NCBI GenBank assembly: GCA_016756855.1
Contig: JAESPD010000003.1
Span: 1 to 64,000, forward strand
Direction of reading: 5' to 3'
DNA length: 64,000 nucleotides
Source of the DNA: a gamma proteobacterium endosymbiont of Lamellibrachia anaximandri
GTDB lineage: Bacteria; Pseudomonadota; Gammaproteobacteria; Chromatiales; Chromatiaceae
Shown: in pieces, positions 37,611 through 46,350 of the stretch
How the letters are laid out: the number at the start of each line of letters is the position of its first letter
How positions within the stretch are numbered: position 1 is the first letter of the stretch
The notes under the pieces: generated by a model
Seen by the model: only the letters and a program-made list of their open reading frames with translations
The model's database searches: none
Told to the model about the DNA's origin: nothing
Made by a program: the position numbers and the translations under genes

Positions 37611-37811
37611 ATGCAGATGATTTTGGGAATGGGGGTCGGCGCCATGCTGATCGCCCTGTTTATCTGGTTTTTGCCGATTGTGCTGATCCTGCGCTCTGAC
37701 AAAACCTCTGGCATGGAGAAGTTGTTCTGGCTGCTTGCGGTGCTGTTTGTCTCCTGGTTCGCCTGGATATTCTACGCGCTGTTGGCCCCCTTGGAGAAAA
37801 AGGCGTCATGA
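37611..37811 (+). CDS. Small membrane protein, PLDc_N-like
   Basis: A 66-residue protein with two hydrophobic helices (about 6-27 and 37-59). The pattern LPIVLILRSDKTSGMEKLFW followed by SWFAWIFYALLAP resembles phospholipase-D N-terminal-type (PLDc_N) small membrane proteins. ATG 37611 is used; the TTG one codon earlier is possible. Its stop overlaps the start of the following oxidoreductase gene by 4 bp. Function is unknown. Confidence 0.72.
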   Translation: MQMILGMGVGAMLIALFIWFLPIVLILRSDKTSGMEKLFWLLAVLFVSWFAWIFYALLAPLEKKAS

Positions 37812-38803
37812 AAGCGGTTGTGATGAATGAGCCCGGCGCGCCGGAGGTACTCTCCCTGCAGGATCTGCCGGAACCTGAACGGATCACAGAGACCCAGCTA
37901 AAAGTTCGCATCGAGGCAGCGGGGGTGAATCCCATCGATACCAAACTGCGCAGCCGGGGTGTTTTTCTGCCTGCTGGACTACCGGCGGTACTGGGTTGTG
38001 ATGGGGCCGGAGTGGTGGTGGAGACGGGCGCTGGGGCCGGTGAGTTCAAGGTGGGTGATGCGGTCTGGTTTTGCAGTGGTGGTCTGGGTGGGGTGCAGGG
38101 CAACTATGCCGAGTTTGTGCTGGTTGATTCCTCCGTGGTGTGTAAAAAGCCCACTTCCATCGACTTCGCGACGGCAGCAGCAGGGCCGCTGGTGCTGATA
38201 ACTGCCTGGGAGGCGCTGTTCGACCGCGCCCGCGTTACATCGGGGCAGACAGTATTGATCCACGCCGGTGCGGGTGGTGTGGGCCATGTGGCGATTCAGC
38301 TGGCAAAGCAGGCAGGGGCGCGGGTATTGACCACGGTGAGTACAACCCAGAAAGCGGCGTTCGTTAAATCCATTGGCGCGGATGAGGTCATCCTCTATCC
38401 AGAGACAGATTTCGTCGAAGCGGTAAATGACCTGACCGGTGGGCTGGGTGCCGATGTGGTGCTGGACACCGTTGGTTCCGAAGTCTTTCGTCGTTCCATT
38501 CCGGCGGTGGCTCACTACGGCGATCTGGTGACCCTGCTCGATCCGGGGCAGGATGTGGAGTGGAAAGAGGCGCGCAATCGCAACTTGCGGATCGGCTTTA
38601 CGTTGATGCTGACGCCGATGTTGCGTGACCTGCCCGAGGCCCGCGCCCATCATGGAGAGATACTGGAACGTTGTGGTGAGCTTGTGGATGCAGGCAGTTT
38701 GCGTATCGAAGTGGCCGGACGTTTGCCGTTGGCAGAGGCGGCGGAGGCGCATCGCCAAGTCGAAGCCGGGCACCTGCAGGGTAAATTGGTGTTGCTGCCT
38801 TAG
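37808..38803 (+). CDS. Zinc-type alcohol dehydrogenase/quinone oxidoreductase
   Basis: A 331-residue MDR-superfamily oxidoreductase. The GroES-like N-terminal part includes AAGVNPIDTKLRSRG (about 37-51). The Rossmann fold has HAGAGGVGHVAIQLAKQAGA (about 155-174). Structural-zinc cysteines of true alcohol dehydrogenases are absent, so NADPH:quinone oxidoreductase type is the best call. Translation is coupled to the small upstream membrane protein by an ATGA overlap. Substrate unknown. Confidence 0.87.
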   Translation: MKAVVMNEPGAPEVLSLQDLPEPERITETQLKVRIEAAGVNPIDTKLRSRGVFLPAGLPAVLGCDGAGVVVETGAGAGEFKVGDAVWFCSGGLGGVQGNYAEFVLVDSSVVCKKPTSIDFATAAAGPLVLITAWEALFDRARVTSGQTVLIHAGAGGVGHVAIQLAKQAGARVLTTVSTTQKAAFVKSIGADEVILYPETDFVEAVNDLTGGLGADVVLDTVGSEVFRRSIPAVAHYGDLVTLLDPGQDVEWKEARNRNLRIGFTLMLTPMLRDLPEARAHHGEILERCGELVDAGSLRIEVAGRLPLAEAAEAHRQVEAGHLQGKLVLLP

Positions 38804-38804
38804 T

Positions 38805-38875
38805 GTAGGATGCTGGTGAGGGACGAACCGCATCATTCGCGATCGATGCGGTTCGCAAGCTCACCAGCATCCTAC
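38805..38875. repeat. Long palindromic element with GTAG/CTAC ends
   Basis: GTAGGATGCTGGTGAG is perfectly complementary to CTCACCAGCATCCTAC (16 bp). An inner pair CGAACCGCATC / GATGCGGTTCG adds 11 bp. The 71-bp hairpin lies between convergent genes and begins just after the stop codon of the quinone oxidoreductase gene. Its sequence family differs from the GATCAAGCG repeats. Confidence 0.88.
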
Positions 38876-38883
38876 GCCAAGGC

Positions 38884-39330
38884 TCAGTCGGCAGGCCCTA
38901 CCAACAGCACCACCCCCTCAACGCCGACGACTTTTACCTGAGTGCCGGCAGGGCAGTTCTCACCCCGGATCTTCCAGGTGCTGTCGTCGACATGGATCTT
39001 GCCCTCTCCATTGATGATGGGATGGTCCAGGGTGAAAACCCGGCCAGTATACTGTGCGCCCCGGCGGTTGAGATTGGGTTGATCTGTCTTGATCGGCCGC
39101 CGCTGCAGGATGGTGCGGGCGATGAGGATGTTGATTATGCTGAACGCGGCGAAGGCGAGCAGCTGGTATTGCCACTCCATCTCCGGCACGGCTAACAGCA
39201 GGAGCCCCACCAGACCGGCGGCAAAACCCAGCCAGATGAAAAAGACACCGGGTGAGAAGATCTCCAGAATGATCAGGCCGACACCCAGGATGAACCAGTG
39301 CCAGTAATCCAGCTGTGGTAGAAGTTCCAT
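38884..39330 (-). CDS. NfeD-family membrane protein
   Basis: A 148-residue protein with two or three membrane helices in the first 75 residues and a C-terminal OB-fold (about 85-147; GRVFTLDHPIINGEGKIHVD, then GTQVKVVGVEG). Short NfeD proteins pair with SPFH/stomatin proteins in membrane microdomains, and that partner gene is directly upstream, sharing one base (TAATG). It may help organise or process the SPFH protein. The exact role is not established. Confidence 0.88.
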   Translation of the reverse strand: MELLPQLDYWHWFILGVGLIILEIFSPGVFFIWLGFAAGLVGLLLLAVPEMEWQYQLLAFAAFSIINILIARTILQRRPIKTDQPNLNRRGAQYTGRVFTLDHPIINGEGKIHVDDSTWKIRGENCPAGTQVKVVGVEGVVLLVGPAD

Positions 39331-40244
39331 TAGTCATCCTTCTTGGAGAAAGTCTCTTTGGCAATCTCGGCAATGCCGCCGATGGAGCCGATCAGACTGG
39401 AGGCCTCCAGCGGTATCATGATGACCTTCTGGTTCTCAGCAGAGGCGATTTTGGTCAGCGCCTCGGTATATTTCTGCGCCACGAAATAGTTGATGGCATT
39501 GATGTCGCCCTGGGCGATGGCCTCTGAGACCATGCTGGTTGCCCTGGCCTCTGCCTCGGCCAGTCTTTCCCGTGCTTCGGCTTCACGGAAGGCGGCCTCT
39601 TTTTCGCCTTCCGCCTTGAGGATAACACCCTGCTTCTCGCCTTCCGCCTTTAGAATCTCCGCCTGCCGCTGTCCCTCAGCCACGAGAATTGCCGCGCGTT
39701 TATCACGCTCCGCCTTCATTTGGCGGGCCATCGAATCCACCAGGTCACGGGGCGGGGAGATATCCTTGATCTCTATGCGGGTCACCTTGAGGCCCCAGGG
39801 GGTGGTGGCATCGTCCACCACGTTGAGCAGCCGGGTATTGATCGCGTCCCGCTGTGACAGCAGTTCATCCAGATCCATGGAGCCCATGACGGTACGGATG
39901 TTGGTCATGGTCAGGTTGAGAATCGCCCGGTAGAGGTCGTTGACCTCATAGGAGGCTTGGGCAGCATCCAGCACCTGGAAGAAGATCACGCCGTCAGCGG
40001 TAATCATGGCGTTGTCTTTGGTGATGACCTCCTGGGAGGGTACGTCGACCACCTGTTCCATCATGTTCACTTTTTGGCCGATCTGATCGATGACCGGCAC
40101 GATCAGGTTGAGGCCGGGGCGCAGGCTTTTGGTATAGCGTCCAAAACGTTCAACCGTGAACTCCATGCCCTGTGGCACGCGCTTGGCGCCCATGACGACG
40201 ATAGCAATGGCCAGGACCAGTGCGGCAATGACAAATACATCCAT
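39330..40244 (-). CDS. SPFH/band-7 (stomatin-like, QmcA-type) membrane protein
   Basis: A 304-residue membrane-scaffold protein. One N-terminal helix (about 3-20) is followed by the SPFH domain, with [20 protein letters not shown] (about 23-42) and [21 protein letters not shown] long Ala/Glu/Arg/Lys coiled coil (about 180-255) follows and would oligomerise. Such proteins form ring-like assemblies and influence membrane proteases such as FtsH. It overlaps the nfeD-like gene by one base and is transcribed before it. Confidence 0.9.
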   Translation of the reverse strand: MDVFVIAALVLAIAIVVMGAKRVPQGMEFTVERFGRYTKSLRPGLNLIVPVIDQIGQKVNMMEQVVDVPSQEVITKDNAMITADGVIFFQVLDAAQASYEVNDLYRAILNLTMTNIRTVMGSMDLDELLSQRDAINTRLLNVVDDATTPWGLKVTRIEIKDISPPRDLVDSMARQMKAERDKRAAILVAEGQRQAEILKAEGEKQGVILKAEGEKEAAFREAEARERLAEAEARATSMVSEAIAQGDINAINYFVAQKYTEALTKIASAENQKVIMIPLEASSLIGSIGGIAEIAKETFSKKDD

Positions 40245-40678
40245 GACGGAACTCCTTGATTTATTAAAGCGGGTTAAGATAGAGAATGGGGCATTGGTTA
40301 CGGTATTTCAATGCTTGAGGCGTGCATAAGCGTGAGATTTCACTCGGTTTATACTGACAAATGTCACGAAAATGACGCGGGGCATTTTTTTGCAGAATGT
40401 GCTAGATTTATTCTAAGTGTTAGAGAATCGTCGTGTCTTTTGTTTGAGTAAGGCATGGCCGATTCTGACCGGGTCGCATAGACCCGTTTTCCGGATCCGC
40501 CCGCTGCCATTGCATAGCAGCGGTTCGGTGACTGTTTCGGCCGTCTTCCCGCCACCTCCACTCAATGATTGAGTGTTCATATAGCCACTTCTCCTGGCTG
40601 AAAAATGAACCCTGCGCCTTGGTTGGCCTGGGAGGCTGTCCCGTCGGGGCTGCCTTTAGAAGGTGTGTTGTTGACGAG
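40245..40678. other. 434-bp leader region before the diguanylate cyclase operon
   Basis: No gene was found in it. The region divides the divergent SPFH and diguanylate cyclase genes. It holds three closely spaced hairpins or palindromes (40470-40486, 40501-40523, 40559-40575) near the operon start. Nothing nameable lies in the first 200 bp. Confidence 0.6.
40470..40575 (+). promoter_or_regulatory. Three tandem hairpins/palindromes in the GGDEF-ANTAR operon leader
   Basis: Hairpin 1 is CGGGTC-GCATA-GACCCG followed by TTTT (40470-40490). Hairpin 2 is CCGCTGC / GCAGCGG with a 9-nt loop containing GCATA (40501-40523). Element 3 is the perfect palindrome CACTCAATGATTGAGTG (40559-40575). The first two share the loop sequence GCATAG. 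Hairpin 1 resembles a weak intrinsic terminator. ANTAR proteins bind paired hairpins, and an ANTAR regulator is encoded in this operon, but the hexaloop rule is not clearly met. Confidence 0.5.
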
Positions 40679-41995
40679 ATGAAGCAGGTCGAATCCAACA
40701 ATCAGACTGCAAAGATGGTCTCGACTCCGATGCCGGGCGATGCAGGGTGCCGTGGTTTTTTCGACCATGCCCCGGATATCCTGTTAACCGTCAGAGAGGA
40801 TGGGACGATTCGAGAGATCAATCTTTCCGTCGTCGATCTGTTGGGATACAGCAGAGAGGAGTTGATCGGATCTTCAGTCTGGCGATTGCTCCACAGGGAC
40901 GATTTGAAGCGGGTGCGTAGGATGCTGGCCGAAATCTTTCAACGGGAGACCCCCTATTCGGAGATTGAGTGCCGCAAGATACATAAGAACGGCAAGCCAC
41001 GCTGGATGAGGACGCGGATCCGTTATCTGCGAAGTGACCCAGGTGAGGAGCCACTGCTCAACATCGTGAGCCGGGATTTTACTGAGAGGCGGCGTGCGGA
41101 AAACGCGCTGCGTGATAGCGAGGTGCAGCTCCGGCGATTACTGGAATCCACAGGTGCGGCGATAGTGGCGCTTGACCTTGATGGACGCTGCACTTTTGCC
41201 AACCCTTCTGCCGCAGATCTGCTCGGTTACAGAGAGCCGTCTCAGATGATTGGCAGCAGCATGAACCTGCATCTGCCTGTTAACGGGGCAGGCTCCCATT
41301 GTGGGAAAAATAGAGGACGGATCTACGAACCTCTGGATTCAGGTTGTGGTATTTGTCTCGATGATGGGCACTTTCTGCGTGCCGGTGGAGAGAGCTTCCC
41401 GGTGGAGTACCGCAGTTATCCCATCTTCCACGATGAAAGGATCGTCGGTCTTTCCGTCACCTTTTTCGACATCACCGAACGTCTGTCAATGCAGCAGCAG
41501 CTGGTCTACCTTGCAAAACATGATCATCTGACAGGGCTGCCCAACCGCACACTGTTCATGGATCGGCTCGAGGCGGGCGTCGCCAGGGCAAAGCGCAGAG
41601 AGTCCAAGTTGGCACTACTCTATATCGACCTGGACCATTTCAAACCGGTCAATGATCAATATGGGCATCATGCCGGGGATCGGTTGCTGCAATCAGTGAC
41701 CAAGCGGCTTCGTCTTGCGGTGCGGGAGATGGATACAGTTGCCCGTATTGGTGGTGACGAGTTTGCGATCATCCTGGAAGATATATCGGAAGCGGAAGAT
41801 GCGACAACGGTCGCAAGAAAATTGTGTGATCTCATCGCTCCCCCTTTCTATCTTGAAAGTGGTGAGAAGCTGACCATCGGCATGAGCGTTGGATATGCGC
41901 TCTACCCAAACCATGGCGATTGCGAAACCTTGTTAAGGCATGCCGATAGCGACATGTACCAAGTGAAAAAAAAGAAATGTTGTGAGTCGGGTTGA
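40679..41995 (+). CDS. PAS-PAS-GGDEF diguanylate cyclase
   Basis: A sensor that makes cyclic di-GMP. With ATG 40679 the protein has 438 residues: PAS 1 (about 15-130; INLSVVDLLGYSREELIG), PAS 2 (about 140-265) and a C-terminal GGDEF domain (about 270-435). The active site is intact (IGGDEFAIIL) and the inhibitory I-site RxxD (REMD) lies five residues before it. The open frame extends upstream to ATG 40565, but that part has no domain character and overlaps a palindrome. No membrane helix is present. The ANTAR regulator gene follows 57 bp later. Confidence 0.85.
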   Translation: MKQVESNNQTAKMVSTPMPGDAGCRGFFDHAPDILLTVREDGTIREINLSVVDLLGYSREELIGSSVWRLLHRDDLKRVRRMLAEIFQRETPYSEIECRKIHKNGKPRWMRTRIRYLRSDPGEEPLLNIVSRDFTERRRAENALRDSEVQLRRLLESTGAAIVALDLDGRCTFANPSAADLLGYREPSQMIGSSMNLHLPVNGAGSHCGKNRGRIYEPLDSGCGICLDDGHFLRAGGESFPVEYRSYPIFHDERIVGLSVTFFDITERLSMQQQLVYLAKHDHLTGLPNRTLFMDRLEAGVARAKRRESKLALLYIDLDHFKPVNDQYGHHAGDRLLQSVTKRLRLAVREMDTVARIGGDEFAIILEDISEAEDATTVARKLCDLIAPPFYLESGEKLTIGMSVGYALYPNHGDCETLLRHADSDMYQVKKKKCCESG

Positions 41996-42052
41996 TTGTG
42001 CGGGAGATTATTCCCGAGTGTTGAATGACGAAGTGATGGGTATGAGTTTGCA

Positions 42053-42682
42053 ATGAAAGAGACACGCTTACTGTTGGCAGATGATGACGGCGTGGTGTTG
42101 GCAACCTTCGGAAAAGGACTCAGGGATGCGGGTTATACGGTAATGGAAGCCGATTCGGGGGAGGCAGCCATTGGTTTGGTGCAAAATGAGCGGCCCGATT
42201 TGGCCATCCTGGATGTGCGCATGCCGGGTATGTCCGGTGTCGAGGTGGCACAGGAGATGCGTAAAATCGGTGTTCCGGTGATATTCCTCTCCGCCTATGA
42301 CGACAGGGAGATCGTCGAATCAGCCGTACTGGAGGGGGCGCTCGGTTATGTGGTGAAACCCATCGACGTACCACGGATGATACCCACCATCGAGGCGGCG
42401 CTGGGACGAGCCCAGGAACTGGGAGAGCTGAAGCTGGTCGGTGAGCGCCTGAACCATGCGCTGGATACCGGTAACCTGGTCAATGTCGCGGTGGGATTGA
42501 TCATGGAGCGTCAGCGTATCGACCGGCAGGAGGCATTTGAGGTCATTCGCTCGCGTGCCCGTTCGGAGCGCCGCAAGGTGCGTGACGTGGCGGCGGAATT
42601 GCTGGAAGCCTGGGACTCACTCCATGAGTTAACGGCTTTCGAGGGGGGAGTGGATCACAAATCCCGCAAAGGCAGAACATGA
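42053..42682 (+). CDS. Response regulator with ANTAR RNA-binding domain
   Basis: A 209-residue regulator. The receiver domain spans about 1-120 (acidic pair D10/D11; phospho-acceptor in AILDVRMPG; K102 in VKPID). A C-terminal ANTAR domain (about 130-190) has the pattern LVNVAVGLIMERQRIDRQEA, then RKVRDVAAELLEA. ANTAR proteins bind paired RNA hairpins to block transcription termination. The stop overlaps the kinase gene by 4 bp, so the kinase is almost surely its partner, as in EutVW and PdtaRS systems. Confidence 0.9.
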   Translation: MKETRLLLADDDGVVLATFGKGLRDAGYTVMEADSGEAAIGLVQNERPDLAILDVRMPGMSGVEVAQEMRKIGVPVIFLSAYDDREIVESAVLEGALGYVVKPIDVPRMIPTIEAALGRAQELGELKLVGERLNHALDTGNLVNVAVGLIMERQRIDRQEAFEVIRSRARSERRKVRDVAAELLEAWDSLHELTAFEGGVDHKSRKGRT

Positions 42683-44952
42683 AGCCGGTTAAGACCCTGG
42701 CGGATCTGCTGACCTCGTCGGTGGTGACTGTCAGTCCGGAGACTCCATTGGCTGTTGCCCTGCATACTCTGGTGGAGAAAAGCATCAGTTGCCTGGTGGT
42801 CAAGGGGGACGACCTGCCAGTTGGCATCATCACGGAACGTGATCTGGTGCGGCATGCGTCGTCGGTAGCTGACATACAGCGCCATCTGGTCGGCTCTGTG
42901 ATGAGTACAGATCTGGTGACGGCACTGCAAACCCTGGATTATCGCGAAGGGTATGAACGCTTCGCTGAGAACAAGATCCGTCATCTGGTTGTGGTGGATG
43001 ATAGTGGCAGGCTTGCTGGTATCGTTACCGAAACGGATATCATGCGCCACATGGGGCTGGAGCATTTCCTGCAGTACACGGGACTCTCCAACGTCATGAC
43101 CCGTAGCGTGACGACGTTTGGCCCCAAGGAGCCTCTGAATCAGGCAGTTGAACGGATGTCATCGTCGCGGATCAGCTGCATCGTGGTGGAAGAGGATGGT
43201 TTCCCACTGGGCATGCTCACGGAGAGGGATGCGGTGCGGCTGCTGGATGATGGCATCGATTTCACCTCGGTCCCCCTGGAGCGGGTGATGGTTTCACCCG
43301 TGCATACGGTGGATGTGGGGATCGGCCTTCATGAGGCCTCTGTGCAGATGCAGACGCTGGGTGTTCGCCGACTGGTGGTGGTGGATAAGGCAGGTTTGAT
43401 CGAAGGGCTTGTCACTGAGCACGACGTCGTCAAGGGCGTGCACGGGAAATATGTCGAGCTGCTCAAAGAGGTGATTGCGCGCCAGGCCGGGACGCTGAAA
43501 CAGGTTCGCAAACAGCTCAGCGAGAAGACCCTGCTGGACAATCTGCTGCGCTCATCCAGTGATATCGCGGTTATCTCCACCGACCTCGAATACCAGATCA
43601 CCTTCTGTAATCAGTTGGCGTCACATCTGCTGGATCTCAGTCAGGGTGATGTCTATGGCCAGAAGCTGACGGAAGTCCTGGGGCGTTCCGGCATGGAGTC
43701 GGGAATCTTTACACACGGCGCCAGACTGGTTCCAGGCATGGGCAGTTACGACTACCCGATTACCCGGAAGGGGGAGGCTCGGACCGAATACTTTGATGCC
43801 CGGGTATTTGGCATCTGGGATGATACCACCCAGCTGGCCGGTTATGTCCTTACAATGAAGGATATCACTGCCAAGCAGCAGGCAGAGATGGCCTTGCGCG
43901 AGAGTGAGGCGCGGCTCAACTCTATGTTTCGCAACGCTGCAGCGGGCATGGCGATGGCGGATTTTCCCGGAGGTCGATTCACCAGGGTCAATCCGGAGCT
44001 TTGCCGCATGCTCGGGTATAGCGAAGAGGAGCTACTGACCAAAAGCGTGCTGGATGTGATTCATCCGGATGGCCGGGAAGCCTCCCGGACACGTATCAGC
44101 GACGCACTCAAAGAGCAGGTTTCCGGGTATCAGGTGGAAGTCTGCCACCAGCGCAAGGATGGTTCCCCCATCTGGTGTCTGGTCTCAATGGGATACATTC
44201 GTGATGAAGCCGGGAAGAGATCATCCGGGGTCGCCCTGCTTCAGGATATCACCGGGAAACGACGTGTGGAACAGCAGCGCCTGATGCAACAAAATGCTGT
44301 GACGCGGGAGGTTCATCACCGCATCAAGAATCACCTGCAGGGGGTTATCGGACTGTTGCGGGAGCGTTCCCAGCAACACCCCAACGTGCACGATATCCTC
44401 AACGATGCCATCAGTCAGATCGAGAGTGTGGCGCTGGTTCACGGCCTGCTGGGCAGGCAACAGGATCGGGTGCTGGACTTTGCCGAGATGCTGGAGAGTA
44501 TCGTGGCATCCGTTGAGTTTTTGACGGGTATAGTGATCGAACGCGGCTCAGTTACAGAACCGGTTCAGGATTGCCGGGTGGTCGAGGATAAATCGGTCGC
44601 CATCGCCCTGGTGATCAATGAACTGCTGATCAATGCGGTCAAACACTGCGACAAGACCGTTTCACCACCACCGGTGGAGGTGGCGGTCCAATGGCAGCAA
44701 GAGAACCGCTTGCTACTCTCGGTCAGCAATCGTGGCTCTCTGCCTGAGGCGTTTGATTTTGCCACGGGTGTTGGGTTTGGCACCGGGCTGGAACTGGTCA
44801 AATCCATGTTGCCAAGTCGGGGCGCCCGGCTCTCCGTGGCGCAAGAGGGTGGTGCTGTTTTGGCAACACTGATGCTTGAGGCTCCGGTGATCAGTCTTCA
44901 GAAGAGTGCGGCCACGTCAGCGGTGGCTGCGTCTGACTCCAATCCTTCATAA
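42679..44952 (+). CDS. CBS-PAS-PAS HisKA_2/HWE-type sensor histidine kinase
   Basis: A 757-residue soluble kinase. Four CBS motifs (two Bateman modules, about 5-265) may bind adenine nucleotides. Two PAS domains follow (about 285-400 and 415-535). The dimerisation box EVHHRIKNHLQGVIGLLRER carries the phospho-acceptor histidine (H546 or H547). A C-terminal ATPase domain (about 640-740) has the N box INELLINAVKH and the G box GVGFGTGLELV. It overlaps the ANTAR regulator gene by 4 bp and so forms a two-component pair with it. Energy-state sensing through CBS is an inference. Confidence 0.88.
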   Translation: MKPVKTLADLLTSSVVTVSPETPLAVALHTLVEKSISCLVVKGDDLPVGIITERDLVRHASSVADIQRHLVGSVMSTDLVTALQTLDYREGYERFAENKIRHLVVVDDSGRLAGIVTETDIMRHMGLEHFLQYTGLSNVMTRSVTTFGPKEPLNQAVERMSSSRISCIVVEEDGFPLGMLTERDAVRLLDDGIDFTSVPLERVMVSPVHTVDVGIGLHEASVQMQTLGVRRLVVVDKAGLIEGLVTEHDVVKGVHGKYVELLKEVIARQAGTLKQVRKQLSEKTLLDNLLRSSSDIAVISTDLEYQITFCNQLASHLLDLSQGDVYGQKLTEVLGRSGMESGIFTHGARLVPGMGSYDYPITRKGEARTEYFDARVFGIWDDTTQLAGYVLTMKDITAKQQAEMALRESEARLNSMFRNAAAGMAMADFPGGRFTRVNPELCRMLGYSEEELLTKSVLDVIHPDGREASRTRISDALKEQVSGYQVEVCHQRKDGSPIWCLVSMGYIRDEAGKRSSGVALLQDITGKRRVEQQRLMQQNAVTREVHHRIKNHLQGVIGLLRERSQQHPNVHDILNDAISQIESVALVHGLLGRQQDRVLDFAEMLESIVASVEFLTGIVIERGSVTEPVQDCRVVEDKSVAIALVINELLINAVKHCDKTVSPPPVEVAVQWQQENRLLLSVSNRGSLPEAFDFATGVGFGTGLELVKSMLPSRGARLSVAQEGGAVLATLMLEAPVISLQKSAATSAVAASDSNPS

Positions 44953-44972
44953 CGTTGCTTCTTCTTGATACC

Positions 44973-45641
44973 TTATTTCACTGTGGCCGCAGGGATTGAC
45001 TCCAGCCCGTGAGGTTGTAACAGCGGCCCCAGAACTCTCCAGACGTTCTCCAGAATAGCTGGCTGCCCCTTTGCATTGGGATGGATCCCATCGGTCTGCA
45101 TCAATGCGGTATTCCCAGCCACCCCTTGCAGCAGAAAGGGGACTCTCGGTAGAAGCGCCTGATGGGCAATATCGGTATAGATTGCCTCGAACCTGCGGCT
45201 GTAAACCGGGCCCAGATTGGGGGGGATCTTCATGCCAATCAACAGCACCCGGACCTCAGCGGAAAGAGATAACTGCACCACCTTCTGGAGATTCTGCCGG
45301 GTCTGCGCCAATTCCAGACCACGCAGGCCGTCATTGCCACCCAGTTCGATGATCACCCACCGGGGCCGATGGCGTTGCAACAGTTCGGGCAGACGAGACA
45401 GGCCGCCACGGCTGGTCTCGCCAGTAACGCTGGCGTTGACCAACCGGTGCTCAAATCCCTGATCGGTTAAACGATCCTGCAAAGCGGTTGTCCATCTTTC
45501 CGAGAGGGCGATGTCATAACCGCTGCTGAGGCTGTCGCCCAACAGCAGAATTACCGGCCTGTTATTTGCGAATAGCATCGGAAGATGGAGCAGCAGTGAA
45601 CAGAGCAGTAAACTTGGCAGCAGTCGGAACATAGAAATCAT
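44973..45641 (-). CDS. tesA: Arylesterase / acyl-CoA thioesterase I (TesA-like SGNH hydrolase)
   Basis: A 222-residue periplasmic SGNH hydrolase. The signal peptide has a leucine-rich core (about 5-25). The SGNH motifs are LLGDSLSSGYD (nucleophile Ser, block I), VTGETSRGG, IELGGNDGLRG (block III) and TDGIHPNAKGQ (Asp-His, block V). ATG 45641 is four bases from the start of the divergent ybbA; an internal ATG at 45632 is also possible. The tesA-ybbA-ybbP head-to-head arrangement is the same as in E. coli. Confidence 0.92.
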   Translation of the reverse strand: MISMFRLLPSLLLCSLLLHLPMLFANNRPVILLLGDSLSSGYDIALSERWTTALQDRLTDQGFEHRLVNASVTGETSRGGLSRLPELLQRHRPRWVIIELGGNDGLRGLELAQTRQNLQKVVQLSLSAEVRVLLIGMKIPPNLGPVYSRRFEAIYTDIAHQALLPRVPFLLQGVAGNTALMQTDGIHPNAKGQPAILENVWRVLGPLLQPHGLESIPAATVK

Positions 45642-45645
45642 ACCT

Positions 45646-46350
45646 ATGAGTCAGCAGAAGCGTGCAGAGAGTCACCCCATTGTGCGGGCGGAGGATCTCT
45701 CAAAACAAGTCAGCAGTCCCGATGGCCCGCTGGATATTCTGCAGGGGGTCAACTTCGATCTGCTGCAGAGCGAAACCCTTGCCGTGGTCGGGGCCTCGGG
45801 TTCAGGCAAATCGACCCTGCTGGGCCTGCTCGCCGGCCTCGACCTGCCCAGCCGGGGGCGGGTCGAACTGAATGGCCAAAATCTCAGCAGTCTGGATGAG
45901 GATGGCCGCGCCCGCTTACGTCGGGAGTTGCTCGGTTTCGTTTTCCAGTCTTTCCACCTGCTGCCCTCTCTGACCGCCCTGGAGAATGTCATGGTGCCCC
46001 TCGAGCTGGTCGGACACAGCGACGCCCGCACACTGGCGGAGCATTGGCTGCAGCGGGTCGGCCTGCAACCCCGCCGTCTGCATCGTCCCAATCAGCTCTC
46101 CGGCGGCGAACAGCAGCGGGTCGCCATTGCCCGCGCCTTTGCCACTTCACCGCAACTGTTGCTGGCTGACGAACCCACCGGCAACCTGGACCAGCAGACT
46201 GGCCGCAAGGTGATCGACCTGCTGTTCGAACTCAACCGAGAACACCGGACCACCTTGATTCTGGTCACCCACGATGCAGAACTGGCGGATCAGTGCAGCC
46301 GCAGGCTGGAGCTGGCGGAGGGCCGTCTGCTGCAGACATCAGGATGCTAG
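45646..46350 (+). CDS. ybbA: ABC transporter ATPase YbbA-like
   Basis: A 234-residue ATPase of the MacB/LolD type that pairs with the YbbP permease. Walker A GASGSGKST is at about 48-56, the signature LSGGEQQRVAIARA at about 151-164, and Walker B LLLADEPTGNLD at about 173-184. Its end overlaps the ybbP start by 7 bp (ATG 46344). It is divergent from tesA with only four bases between the start codons. Its substrate is unknown, and no membrane-fusion protein gene is nearby. Confidence 0.92.
   Translation: MSQQKRAESHPIVRAEDLSKQVSSPDGPLDILQGVNFDLLQSETLAVVGASGSGKSTLLGLLAGLDLPSRGRVELNGQNLSSLDEDGRARLRRELLGFVFQSFHLLPSLTALENVMVPLELVGHSDARTLAEHWLQRVGLQPRRLHRPNQLSGGEQQRVAIARAFATSPQLLLADEPTGNLDQQTGRKVIDLLFELNREHRTTLILVTHDAELADQCSRRLELAEGRLLQTSGC

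Noticed and set aside
40470..40490. Intrinsic terminator of an upstream plus-strand gene
   Set aside because: No plus-strand gene precedes it in the gap; it is treated as part of the operon leader instead.
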